This document shows positions 39,001-47,957 of a stretch of DNA of 64,000 nt, piece after piece; within the stretch, counting starts at the first letter, position 1; every line of letters starts with the position of its first letter. This DNA is from Bacteroidia bacterium (GTDB taxonomy: Bacteria; Bacteroidota; Bacteroidia; Bacteroidales; VadinHA17). Made by a program: the position numbers and the translations under genes. Below the pieces are notes generated by a model. The model was not told where the DNA came from. It made no database searches and was given only the letters and a program-made list of their open reading frames with translations. The stretch lies in assembly GCA_026391555.1 (NCBI GenBank), contig JAPLEB010000060.1, forward strand, positions 1 to 64,000. Reading direction: 5' to 3'.

Positions 39001-42000
39001 AAGGAAGTGCTGAAAACGCCCGGATTTGCATTTCCGATAATATTGAAATATTCAGGCAAGGCATTAATTTCAGTATATTCAACAACTTGTATATCATAGC
39101 TATATCCTTCATTTATTCCGTAAATTATTACACTGTCGGCTATTCCGTTATACATACAATACCAGCCCGAAGTTTCGATTTGATCTCCCTTGCCAAAATA
39201 TGGTTCTGCATGATAAATTGTACTATTTACGGGTTTTGCTATTTCTGATGTAGTCGAAAGCCTGCCAAACAGAACCCTGCGTAATCCGTTCCCGTTTTTC
39301 CAGCGAATAAGCATTGAATTGCCGGTTTTTATAAAAGCCTGCAAATCTCTGGCCTGAATAGAAGCCAGAGGGGTGATTTCTTCCGGGGCAAAGCTGCTTG
39401 CCAACCCGCCTTTATCAACCGCCTGCACCGACCAATAATATTTATTAAAGGGAAGTTTTAATATAATACAAGTATCGTTTATCAGATTATTTATATTGGT
39501 TAGGAGTAGTTTTCCGTTCGGAAGAGCTTGTGCTGATTTTACTTCATTTCCGCCCGGAGATGTTCCGATTCGTAAATTATAGCTTATTGCCGTTGCCGGA
39601 GTAGTGTTGTCAGAAGATTTGCTCCATTTAAATATTATGCAATCATTATTCCAATATGATTGCAGTCCGGCAGGATCCGACGGTTTAATATTTTGATTCA
39701 GAATTTCATTCCGGTAGATTTTTGAAACATAACCTGAATTTGAATATCCTGACAACAAAATATCCAGATCGCTGTCGTTGTCGTAATCACACCAGGCAGC
39801 AGAACCATACGAAATTCCAATTAAAACAATACTGGTTTGCCCGGCAAAGCTATTGTCGCCGTTGTTGCGATAGATTTTGGAAATATTTTGATTAGAACTA
39901 TTCTGACCTGTCAATAAAATATCCAGATCGCCGTCGTTGTCATAATCGCCCCAGGCTACGGAACTTTGAAAAACTCCGGTTAACGCAATGCCGGTTTGCT
40001 CTGTAAAGGTATTGTCGCCGTTGTTGCGGTAGATTTTGGAGACAGGAATGCAATTTCGGGAAACTCCAGTGGCACCTGTCAATAAAATATCCAGATCGCC
40101 GTCGTTGTCGTAATCGCCCCAGGCTACAGAACTTTGGTAGACTCCGGTTAACGCAATGCCGGTTTGCTCAGTAAAGGTATTGTCGCCGTTGTTGCGGTAG
40201 ATTTTGGAAATAGGATTGTAAGGATATTCTGAAGTGGCACCAGTCAATAAAATATCCAGATCGTCGTCATTGTCGTAATCGCCCCAGGCTACGGAACTGT
40301 TCCATACTCCTGGTAAGGCAATTCCGGTTTGATCGATAAAGGTATTGTCGCCGTTGTTGTGGTAGATTTTGGAAATGTTGTCTGAACCTGTATAACCTGT
40401 TAATAAAATATCATGATCGCCGTCGTTGTTGTAATCGCCCCAGGCCACGGAACTGAACCATACCCCTGGTAACTCAATTCCGGTTTGTTCCGTAAAGCTA
40501 TTGTCTCCGTTGTTGCGGTAGATTTTGGAAATCGAACCTGCACCAGTTTCACCTGTTAACAAAATATCCAGATCGCCGTCATTATCGTAATCGCCCCAGG
40601 CTACGGAACTGAAATAAACTCCTTTTAACGCAATATCAGTTTGCCCGGTAAAGGTACTGTCGCCGTTATTGCAGTAGATTTTGGAAATAAGGCTTGAACC
40701 TGTGGCACCTGTCAATAAAATATCCAGATCGCCGTCGTTATCGTAATCGCCCCAGGCTGCGGAACTGTTATGTACTCCTGTTAACGCAAGGCCGGTCTGT
40801 TCCCCAAATAAGGTATTGAGTACAGCAGGATTTTGATAAGCCGCAGATCTTAAATAATTTTCATTGCCTGTCGCCCCGTTGTATTCGCATACGTGCAACA
40901 AATAATCCGTATTGAGAACTAATCCGGTTAATACCACAGAATTGCCTGTTCCATTATACACACATTTCCACCCTCCGGGGGTAATATCGTTTGCATTATA
41001 GGTGGTATTATCCACCGGGTCGGCTGTGCCTGTTGCAGAGGCTTTAATAAAAGCAGCACGTTTTATCCCGCCGCCGTTTGCCCATGTGACAGTAGCCTCG
41101 GTTGCCTGCTTATTGCTAAATGCAATGCAATTTGCCGGAGTATCAGGCCTGTAAAAAGGCATTTCAAAGCTTTGTTCGGCGCTAAAATTACCGCCCTGCA
41201 AACCGGCATCCACTGCCTGCACTGTCCAATAGTAGGTTTTACCTGGTGGCAGGTCTTTGATGTTGTACCCTTCTGAATGCCATTGAATATTGCCCGGTTT
41301 AGCGATTAATCGCCTGCCGTTTTTTACATCTGTCTGGTTAAAGGCATGTGGAGGACATTCGTAATTGCTTTGTCCGTTTTCATATACATATAAATTATAG
41401 CTGAGTCCGTTTTGTGGTGTTTCAGTATCCAAAGGTTTATCCCAGGTAAAAGTAACAGTACCGTTATTTGTTACGGTAAATAAATTGTATGGTGTGGCCG
41501 GTTTGATATTCGGGGAGGCTGTTTCGTTGCGGTAGATTTTGGAAATTTGTAAACCTGTCAATAAAATATCCAGATCGCCGTCGTTGTCATAATCCCCCCA
41601 GGCTACGGAACCGTCTTGCACTCCTGTTAACGAGTTGCCTGTTTGTTCGGTAAAGCTATTATCACCGTTGTTGCGATAGATTTTGGAAATAGGTTCGTAG
41701 GAACTATTTAGCCCTGTTAATAAAATATCCAGATCGCCGTCGTTGTCGTAATCGCCCCAGGCTACGGAACTACTAGAAACCCCTGGTAGAGAAATTCCGG
41801 TTTGCTCAGTAAAGCTATCGTCGCCGTTGTTGCGATAGATTTTTGAAATTCCACTTCCAGTCAATAAAATGTCCAGATTGCCATCGTTGTCGTAATCGCC
41901 CCAGGCTACGGAACCGGCTTGTACTCCTGTTAACACAATGCCGGTTTGTTCAGTAAAGCTATTATCACCGTTGTTGCGATAGATTTTGGAAATAAGACCT

Positions 42001-42623
42001 GAACTTGTGGCACCTGTCAACAAAATATCCAGATCACCGTCGTTGTCGTAATCGCCCCAGGCTGCGGAACCTCCTTGTACTCCTGTTAATTCAATGCCGG
42101 CTTGTTCGGTAAAGGTATTGTCGCCATTGTTTTGGTAGATTTTAGAAATTTCTGAACCTGTCAATAAAATATCCGGATCACCATCGTTGTCATAATCGCC
42201 CCAGGCTACCGAACTATTAGAAACCCCTGGTAGAGAAATTCCGGTTTGCTCAGTAAAGCTATTATTGCCGTTGTTACGGTAGATTTTGGAAATTTCTGAA
42301 CCTGTCAATAAAATATCCAGATCGCCGTCGTTGTCGTAATCACCCCAGGCTACGGAACTGTTCTCTACTCCTTTTAGAGTAATTCCGGTTTGCCCGGTAA
42401 AGATATTGTCGCCATTGTTTTGGTAGATTTTGGAAATTCCTGAACCTGTCAATAGAATATCCAGGTCGCCGTCGTTATCGTAATCGCCCAAGGCTACTGA
42501 ACCATTTGATACTCCAGGTAAAGAAATCCCTGTCTGCTCTACAAATGTCTGAGAAAACAGGTTAAGTGTTATTAATGACAATACCAAAACTAAAATAAGC
42601 CTTTTCAGAGGGTAACTTATCAT
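36072..42623 (-). CDS. Giant T9SS-secreted protein with 21 VCBS/FG-GAP repeats, PKD and Ig-like domains
   Basis: 2183 residues, signal peptide (cleavage near LNLFSQ). By my count there are 21 calcium-type repeats (WGDYDNDGDLDILLTG... followed by SKIYRNNGDN), in three blocks of seven: about 22-366, 604-974 and 1207-1568. Seven FG-GAP blades make one integrin-like propeller, so three propellers are predicted. Between them lie fibronectin-III-like segments (for example ITFTWDKPLDTETP... and YYWTVQAVD). Then follow two PKD domains (SWRWDFKDGS, SWSWDFGDGQ), two or three Ig-like domains and a C-terminal T9SS sorting domain (LNIYPNPSPGLFTIEM, ending KIVIEK). Expected role: cell-surface adhesin or glycan binder. 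The DNA repeats are nearly identical, so assembly errors are possible. Confidence 0.93.
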   Translation of the reverse strand: MISYPLKRLILVLVLSLITLNLFSQTFVEQTGISLPGVSNGSVALGDYDNDGDLDILLTGSGISKIYQNNGDNIFTGQTGITLKGVENSSVAWGDYDNDGDLDILLTGSEISKIYRNNGNNSFTEQTGISLPGVSNSSVAWGDYDNDGDPDILLTGSEISKIYQNNGDNTFTEQAGIELTGVQGGSAAWGDYDNDGDLDILLTGATSSGLISKIYRNNGDNSFTEQTGIVLTGVQAGSVAWGDYDNDGNLDILLTGSGISKIYRNNGDDSFTEQTGISLPGVSSSSVAWGDYDNDGDLDILLTGLNSSYEPISKIYRNNGDNSFTEQTGNSLTGVQDGSVAWGDYDNDGDLDILLTGLQISKIYRNETASPNIKPATPYNLFTVTNNGTVTFTWDKPLDTETPQNGLSYNLYVYENGQSNYECPPHAFNQTDVKNGRRLIAKPGNIQWHSEGYNIKDLPPGKTYYWTVQAVDAGLQGGNFSAEQSFEMPFYRPDTPANCIAFSNKQATEATVTWANGGGIKRAAFIKASATGTADPVDNTTYNANDITPGGWKCVYNGTGNSVVLTGLVLNTDYLLHVCEYNGATGNENYLRSAAYQNPAVLNTLFGEQTGLALTGVHNSSAAWGDYDNDGDLDILLTGATGSSLISKIYCNNGDSTFTGQTDIALKGVYFSSVAWGDYDNDGDLDILLTGETGAGSISKIYRNNGDNSFTEQTGIELPGVWFSSVAWGDYNNDGDHDILLTGYTGSDNISKIYHNNGDNTFIDQTGIALPGVWNSSVAWGDYDNDDDLDILLTGATSEYPYNPISKIYRNNGDNTFTEQTGIALTGVYQSSVAWGDYDNDGDLDILLTGATGVSRNCIPVSKIYRNNGDNTFTEQTGIALTGVFQSSVAWGDYDNDGDLDILLTGQNSSNQNISKIYRNNGDNSFAGQTSIVLIGISYGSAAWCDYDNDSDLDILLSGYSNSGYVSKIYRNEILNQNIKPSDPAGLQSYWNNDCIIFKWSKSSDNTTPATAISYNLRIGTSPGGNEVKSAQALPNGKLLLTNINNLINDTCIILKLPFNKYYWSVQAVDKGGLASSFAPEEITPLASIQARDLQAFIKTGNSMLIRWKNGNGLRRVLFGRLSTTSEIAKPVNSTIYHAEPYFGKGDQIETSGWYCMYNGIADSVIIYGINEGYSYDIQVVEYTEINALPEYFNIIGNANPGVFSTSLFSEQTGIALTGVNSSSAAWGDYDNDGDLDILLTGMNSSYEKISSIFRNNGDNTFTRLTGIALTGVYQSSVDWGDYDSDGDLDILLTGYSDSGPVSKIYRNNGDNTFIEQTGIALTGVYQSSIAWGDYDNDGDLDILLTGATGNSPNINPVSKIYRNNNDNTFTEQTSIALTGVYSSSIDWGDYDNDGDLDILLTGQAGSYPISKIYCNNGDNSFTEQTGISLPGIASGSIAWGDYDNDCDLDILLTGSSGSGLISKIYRNNGDNSFTEQISIGLTGVAGSSVAWGDYDNDGDLDILLTGYTGSVNISKIYRNNGDNSFTEQTGIVLPGVWSSSVAWGDYDNDGDLDMLIGPKVYRNNTFMKAGKYSANKISSAPVKLSTTHQPGATKLSWSPVKTDETPYETMTYNVRVGAAPGESHVLPAQADSINGYRRVVAMGNAQLDTTFLIKNLLSGKYYWSVQAVDQGYAGGAWSAVDSFEVRNVQTFFSADTVCLGFPTHFTDQSVAADGIASWRWDFKDGSTSSIQNPVHTFAASGTYYVKLVITSNGGVKDSLEKDIIVKPRSITGFSAIITCQGMPVTITNTTDNNGLTITSWSWDFGDGQALTTQQPPPHGYLNAGDFLVKLKATASNGCADSITKTVTVASYPIALITTDAPLSFCKGDSVTLSVPYNDKYIYRWMIESTGLTNADSNIYVPKISGNFSVEVVNSSGNCKIISTPVGLVVKPMPYKPVITSNNYQAGKCLGETPIKLNVSPVSGYYYQWYKNGIPISSATSSYLEGFLSPGDYSLEANLNGCKLQSDILNVYFEDAPEKPYIFVQGPTVWYLACSNDSASLYKWYYNGNLISGADKYLYVANRKLGQYYVSIANAKGCFTMSDVVTIPTGVTGIEDVDPFAGLNIYPNPSPGLFTIEMDNQLFGELMISIFDQGSKEIMNIRFEKTTVHFSSQIDLSGQLKGLYLINIRLDRYLNNNKIVIEK

Positions 42624-42755
42624 CTCAAACGGTATTGTGAGAAATAGTTGGAAAAATTAGCAAAAATTTCCCGGAAAAACAAGACTTTGAAGAAAGACAA
42701 AAGTGAAGAGACTTAAGGACTCACGGTGCACAACCCATGGAACATGGAAGAAATA

Positions 42756-42786
42756 TTTGAGATGAACATTAGATTTAGTATATTTG
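42756..42786 (+). promoter_or_regulatory. Predicted Bacteroidota promoter for the second caspase-phosphatase pair
   Basis: TTTG at 42756-42759, a 19-base spacer and TATATTTG at 42779-42786. Its last TTG is what an automatic call would take as a start codon at 42784; since it belongs to the -7 box, the true start is the ATG at 42808. Confidence 0.65.
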
Positions 42787-42807
42787 ATTAGTAAAAACAT
42801 TATAATC

Positions 42808-44640
42808 ATGCTGTTAAAAAAGTTATTTTCCCTATACATTTTTTCCAGGCTGATCTTCTCTCTTTCAGCACAGGAAAAGACTACTCCGGCTGATTATTCC
42901 TTCAGCAAAGGGTTGAAAGCTCAGTTCGTCCTTCAGGATGACTTTTCCAAATTCAATAATTACTGGCTGCTCGGCATCGAAGAGAACAGCTGGTCGGAAA
43001 ATATTGAAGGCGGCCACCTTGTTTTCCAGTCTCTTACTGACAAACCCAAGGAAGACCTCCTGCCGGTGATAATCGATCAGAAACGGAATTTTGAGATCGA
43101 AACTTCAATAAGGTTCGTTGAAGGGAAAATGGATAAAGGATACGGTTTACAGTGGGGCAAAGCTATAAATCCCTTTAAACAATTCGACTTCCTTCTTACC
43201 GGAAGCGGTAATTTCACAATAGACAAATATACCGGCGAATTCAAGGATTACGTTCCATTTACCATTTCCGATAAGGTGAACAGGTATGCTTTTAACAAGC
43301 TAACTGTAAGAAAAGTGGCAGACATGTACTATTTCTTCCTTAATGAGAAACTGGTTCATTCCATGCCTTTTGAACCATTTTTCGGTAATCTCCTGGGTTT
43401 TCAGGTTGCCGAAAACTCCACAATTATGGTCGACAATATAGATATTGCTTACCTCGACAAAATGAATGAGACTAAATCAAAGGTGCTTATAATGGATTAT
43501 AAATTCAATACAAATAATGATAAGGTATCCATCGGTAAACCAGTCACTCTTACTCTGAATATTACCAACGTTGGTGATAAGAATGCCGATGGTCTTGCAA
43601 TTAATTACAAACTTCCTGCAAATGTAGAAGTGGCTGATTTTAAAAGCATTTCAAGCCTGAAGACCGGCGAGGTACAACTGATTACCCTTCAGTTTTTTGC
43701 CAACAAAAGCTATACCGATTCAATAGTCCCTGTAAAGTTTGAGATTACCGGTGCCGATATTACAAATGTTAACGACATGGACCTTTCAGTTACAATTGAT
43801 CATCCTGTTCGAAAAACTGCCGATAAGTCCATGGCACAGAATTACAGTGTGTTTCGTGGTGGCAACGATCCTCTGAAAGGATTAAATGTTGCCCAGGCTA
43901 TGAAATCTGTTGAGGTGGGAGAGTACTATGGACTTATTATCGGGATTGATGAATACAGCGGCGAATGGCCTCTATTGAAAAATGCCGTGAATGATGCCAA
44001 AGCTGTCGCTGAAATATTATCATCCAAATATACTTTCCAGTATATGAAGACTCTTTATAATAAAGAAGCTACCCGCGATAATATTCTGAAAGAGTTTGAG
44101 TTACTGTTGCAGAAGATAAAGGAGAATGATAATGTACTGATCTATTATTCAGGTCATGGCGAATATATACAGAATATGGATAAAGGTTTCTGGGTCCCTG
44201 TTGACGCTTCATCAAAGGCTATCTCAAAGTACATTTCAAATGAAGATATAAGATCTTTCCTGACCGGGATACATTCAAAACACACATTGCTTGTTACTGA
44301 TGCCTGCTTCAGTGGTGACATTTTCAGAGGTAAAACAATGACAATTCCTTACGAAAATTCAACAAAGTATTATTCGAAAATGTATTCACTCAGCAGCAGA
44401 AAAGCTTTAACATCTGGTGGTGTTGAACCGGTACTTGACAAAGGGAAGGAAAATCATTCGGTTTTTGCCTGGTACTTTCTGCAGGCTCTGAAAAAAAATA
44501 CGGAGAAATATTACGATGCCGGCCAGTTATTCGATTTCCTTAAAATTCCGGTGGTAAACAACTCATATCAGACTCCGGTATACAGCCCGATCAGGAATGC
44601 AGGTGACGAAGGAGGGCAGTTTATTTTTATAATGAAATAA
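42808..44640 (+). CDS. Secreted caspase-domain (peptidase C14) protein with LamG-like front
   Basis: 610 residues from the ATG at 42808 (MLLKKLFSLYIFSRLIFSLSAQ is the signal peptide). Residues about 35-215 form a beta-sandwich of the laminin-G/concanavalin type (FVLQDDFSKFNNYWLLG, HLVFQS, FEIETSIRFVEGK). A CARDB-like Ig domain follows (KVSIGKPVTLTLNITNVGDKNADG). From about 365 comes the caspase domain: YGLIIGIDEYSGEWPLLKNAVNDAKAVA in consecutive blocks, YYSGHGE (His450) and VTDACFSGD (Cys500). The dyad is intact. The propeller-SpoIIE gene follows after 47 bases. The front end differs from the TPR type at 8970; the shared part is the caspase fold. Confidence 0.88.
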   Translation: MLLKKLFSLYIFSRLIFSLSAQEKTTPADYSFSKGLKAQFVLQDDFSKFNNYWLLGIEENSWSENIEGGHLVFQSLTDKPKEDLLPVIIDQKRNFEIETSIRFVEGKMDKGYGLQWGKAINPFKQFDFLLTGSGNFTIDKYTGEFKDYVPFTISDKVNRYAFNKLTVRKVADMYYFFLNEKLVHSMPFEPFFGNLLGFQVAENSTIMVDNIDIAYLDKMNETKSKVLIMDYKFNTNNDKVSIGKPVTLTLNITNVGDKNADGLAINYKLPANVEVADFKSISSLKTGEVQLITLQFFANKSYTDSIVPVKFEITGADITNVNDMDLSVTIDHPVRKTADKSMAQNYSVFRGGNDPLKGLNVAQAMKSVEVGEYYGLIIGIDEYSGEWPLLKNAVNDAKAVAEILSSKYTFQYMKTLYNKEATRDNILKEFELLLQKIKENDNVLIYYSGHGEYIQNMDKGFWVPVDASSKAISKYISNEDIRSFLTGIHSKHTLLVTDACFSGDIFRGKTMTIPYENSTKYYSKMYSLSSRKALTSGGVEPVLDKGKENHSVFAWYFLQALKKNTEKYYDAGQLFDFLKIPVVNNSYQTPVYSPIRNAGDEGGQFIFIMK

Positions 44641-44687
44641 TTGATTCTTAATATTTCCTGAGAAATTCCTTAACCTTTAAATTTCTG

Positions 44688-47600
44688 ATGCTTAAGAAAG
44701 TTCTGATATTTGTTGCCTCCGTAATTCTGTCTGGAACGGAATTGTTTTCGCAACAATACTTCTTCAGAAGATATTCAGTCGAGGAGGGTCTTCCTCAATC
44801 TTCAGTCTATTGTTTGCTGCAGGATTCCCGTGGATATATATGGATGGGAACTGATGGAGGAGGTATTGCACGATTTGATGGTCAGAAGTTTGAGACATTC
44901 AGCAAAACCAATGGACTTTCCGACAATGTTGTTAGAAGCTTGTTTGAGGACAGCAAAGGGAATATTTTGATTGGAACTGACAATGGATTAACGCTTTATG
45001 ATGGATATAATTTTAATGTAATAGGGAAAGGGCAGGGACTGAACGGAAGTTCTGTTCTGAAAATCACTGAGGGAAGTAATGGAATAATATGGGTCGCTAC
45101 CAATGATGGAGGACTGGCAGGATTGACAATAGGGGATTCAATATCTATTGCGAATTATTCGAAAGATGATGGATTGGTAAGTGATTTCGTCTTTGATATT
45201 TATGAGGATCCTGAAAAAAAACTATGGCTTGGAATGGTCGGGGGTGTGAATATTATTGAGTTCGAGGATGGATCGACTAAAAAAATAAAAAGCATTGACA
45301 AACCGGATATTGTATCTGAATCTACTGTATATATTACCTCAATCGAGCCAGGTCCGAAAGGTACAATCTGGCTTGGCAGTCACGGGAACGGACTATTCAC
45401 AGCAACTCCTTCTCCTGATAAAAGAGGTTATACTATTGAGTCTTCAATAGTTAACAGTACTATCCCCAACCTACTGGTATGGGATCTTTTTAACCGGAAG
45501 GATGGGGAATTATGGATAGCGACTGACAAGAACGGTGTTATAAAGCTAAAGGATGGTAAGGTCACTGGTATATTTAATAAGGAGAGCGGACTTTTTTCAA
45601 ATCAGATTCTTGATATCCTGGAAGATAAGGAAGGAAATACATGGTTTGCTTCATTTGGACAGGGTGCCATGATGTATGATGATGAAAAATTTATAAGTTA
45701 TAACGAAAACAATGGCATAACCGGGAGCCAGATTCTGGATATTTTATTTGATGCTGACAATATTTTCTATGTAGCAACTGAAGATGGCCTGTCGCAGTTT
45801 AAAAAGGATGGAACGGGTATAAAGCGATTGAACTTTTTTACAGCTAAAAATGGTTTAAACGATGTTGGCGCCAATGCCATCGGGAAATTTGAAAAGGAAC
45901 AGATATGGATAGGAACCAATAATGGTATTAATATTCTGAATGGTTCAAAACTTTCAAAGTTCCCGGGGAATGACAGGTTAGGTAATAAAAATATATGCTC
46001 TCTTCTCGCAGACAGCCATAAGAATATGTGGATAGGAACTACCGGTGGATATGGTAAACTATCCGGTGATAATTTGTATTTTATGAACCAGGATGAGGGG
46101 CTTATCCATGATGAAGTTCAGACAATTATTGAAGATAAAAAAGAAAAGATTTGGATGGGCACAATGGGAGGACTGGTAAGGTTAGACGGGATAACCTATA
46201 CCGACTTCAATGCTGAGGATGGCCTCACTACATTAAAAGTGTACTCTCTGGCTGAAGATCCTTCGGGTAACATCTGGATTGGTACTTTCGGGGGTGGAAT
46301 ATTTAAGTTTGATAATAGTAATGATTCAATTCCAATATCTGTTATTGCCACAAAAGGAATCCTTTCTTCAAATACTATTAATTCACTTCATTTTATTTGT
46401 GATACGTTAGTGGTTGCCGGAAATGATAAAGGGTTTGATCTTCTGGTAGTTGATAACAGGCAGAATATTAAGAAAGTAATTCATTATAATATTAATGATG
46501 GGTTTTCAGGTGGAGAAAATAATCCCAATTCAATTTCAACAGATAATGATGGATTGATATGGTTTGGAACAAAAAACGGCCTTGTAAGATATGATCCCGC
46601 GATAGACTTTAACTACACGTACTTACCTGAAGCCTGTATTACAGAAATAAAACTCTTCTTCGAAAAAGTAGATTGGGTGTCAAAAGATATTAAGATCAGC
46701 AGGTGGTCCAATCTCCCTGAGGATCTTGTTTTATCTCATAACGATAACCATCTTACATTTGATTTCACCGGCTTTTGTTATCACAATCCCGATGATCTAG
46801 GGTTCTCATATTATCTTGAAAATCAGAGTAAAGAATGGTCTCCATTCAGCCGGAACAGAGAGGTGGTTTTTTCCGGGTTAACCCCTGGCAGCTACTCATT
46901 TAAAGTTAAAGCACGAAACAAATTTGGTTTGGTCGGGGACACTTCAGAATTCAAATTTGTTATTAAACCGCCTTTCTGGCAGACACCATGGTTTTATGTT
47001 CCGGCTTCCATTCTTTTTGTATTTCTTATCATTACAATTATCAGGATCCGGGAGAGAAATCTGATTAAGGAAAAAGTTAAACTTGAAAAGATTGTAGTAG
47101 AAAGGACACGTGAGGTTGTTGAACAAAAGGACGAGATTGAACGGCAAAGAGATGTTGTTACTTATCAGAAAAAGGAGATCACCGACAGTATCAATTATGC
47201 AGAGACAATACAGCGAGCGGTGCTCCCTGAAGAAAAGATTCTGAAAAAACACTTTGAAGACTACTTTATTTTATTCCGGCCGAAAGATATTGTCAGCGGC
47301 GATTTTTACTGGATGAGCAGTAAAAACGACTTGGTCGTTTTTACTGCTGCTGATTGTACCGGGCATGGTGTTCCCGGTGCTTTTATGAGCATGCTCGGGG
47401 TCAGCTTCCTGAATAAAATTGTTAATGAGTCAGGAATAGTACAGCCTTCGGAGATACTAAAATATTTACGCGAAAATATAATCACTGCCCTTAAACAGAA
47501 AGGATCTTTTGAGACAAGTAAGGACGGGATGGATATTGCTTTATGTTCGGTCGATATTAAGAAGAAGAAACTATGGTTTTCAGGAGCAAATAATCCGCTT

Positions 47601-47957
47601 TTAATTATCCGGAAAGCGGATATCGGATATGAGCTTATCGAAAGAAAAGGAGATAAGATGCCGGTTGGCTTCCACTCAAGAATGGACAGTTTTACCAGCC
47701 ATGAGATTGATATCCAAAAAGGTGACACAATTTACCTTTTTTCAGACGGTTATATGGATCAATTTGGCGGAACTGATGGAAGAAAATTCATGAAAGCTAA
47801 ATTTAAACAAATGCTGCTTGACAACCAGTCCCTCGACATGGCTTCTCAGAAGGATGCTTTCATCAAGACACTTGAAGAATGGATTAATTATCCATCAGAA
47901 CATGATACTCCCTACGGGCAGATTGATGATATTATTCTCCTGGGGGTACGGGTCTAA
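44688..47957 (+). CDS. 14-blade regulator-propeller sensor with SpoIIE (PP2C) phosphatase output, second copy
   Basis: 1089 residues, same architecture as the gene at 11313: signal peptide, 14 regulator-propeller motifs (from IWMGTDGGGIARFDG to IWFGTKNGLVRYD), Y_Y_Y sandwich (LTFDFTGFCYHNPDDLGFSYYLE), one membrane helix (about 762-784), coiled coil (KIVVERTREVVEQKDEIERQR) and SpoIIE domain with GDFYWM, AADCTGHGVPGAFMS and DGMDIALC. Blade 13 (LVVAGNDKGFDLL) is degenerate. It probably senses an envelope signal and dephosphorylates a cytoplasmic partner. It follows the second caspase gene and its stop is shared with the convergent ABC permease gene. Confidence 0.93.
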   Translation: MLKKVLIFVASVILSGTELFSQQYFFRRYSVEEGLPQSSVYCLLQDSRGYIWMGTDGGGIARFDGQKFETFSKTNGLSDNVVRSLFEDSKGNILIGTDNGLTLYDGYNFNVIGKGQGLNGSSVLKITEGSNGIIWVATNDGGLAGLTIGDSISIANYSKDDGLVSDFVFDIYEDPEKKLWLGMVGGVNIIEFEDGSTKKIKSIDKPDIVSESTVYITSIEPGPKGTIWLGSHGNGLFTATPSPDKRGYTIESSIVNSTIPNLLVWDLFNRKDGELWIATDKNGVIKLKDGKVTGIFNKESGLFSNQILDILEDKEGNTWFASFGQGAMMYDDEKFISYNENNGITGSQILDILFDADNIFYVATEDGLSQFKKDGTGIKRLNFFTAKNGLNDVGANAIGKFEKEQIWIGTNNGINILNGSKLSKFPGNDRLGNKNICSLLADSHKNMWIGTTGGYGKLSGDNLYFMNQDEGLIHDEVQTIIEDKKEKIWMGTMGGLVRLDGITYTDFNAEDGLTTLKVYSLAEDPSGNIWIGTFGGGIFKFDNSNDSIPISVIATKGILSSNTINSLHFICDTLVVAGNDKGFDLLVVDNRQNIKKVIHYNINDGFSGGENNPNSISTDNDGLIWFGTKNGLVRYDPAIDFNYTYLPEACITEIKLFFEKVDWVSKDIKISRWSNLPEDLVLSHNDNHLTFDFTGFCYHNPDDLGFSYYLENQSKEWSPFSRNREVVFSGLTPGSYSFKVKARNKFGLVGDTSEFKFVIKPPFWQTPWFYVPASILFVFLIITIIRIRERNLIKEKVKLEKIVVERTREVVEQKDEIERQRDVVTYQKKEITDSINYAETIQRAVLPEEKILKKHFEDYFILFRPKDIVSGDFYWMSSKNDLVVFTAADCTGHGVPGAFMSMLGVSFLNKIVNESGIVQPSEILKYLRENIITALKQKGSFETSKDGMDIALCSVDIKKKKLWFSGANNPLLIIRKADIGYELIERKGDKMPVGFHSRMDSFTSHEIDIQKGDTIYLFSDGYMDQFGGTDGRKFMKAKFKQMLLDNQSLDMASQKDAFIKTLEEWINYPSEHDTPYGQIDDIILLGVRV

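Noticed and set aside
36072-42623. The regular repeats as a possible CRISPR array
   Set aside because: The period is about 120-170 bases, the frame is open throughout, and the units translate to VCBS repeats; no constant short spacers.
42784-42807. TTG start for the second caspase gene
   Set aside because: The TTG is the end of a well-spaced TATATTTG -7 box, and the signal peptide begins properly at the ATG at 42808.
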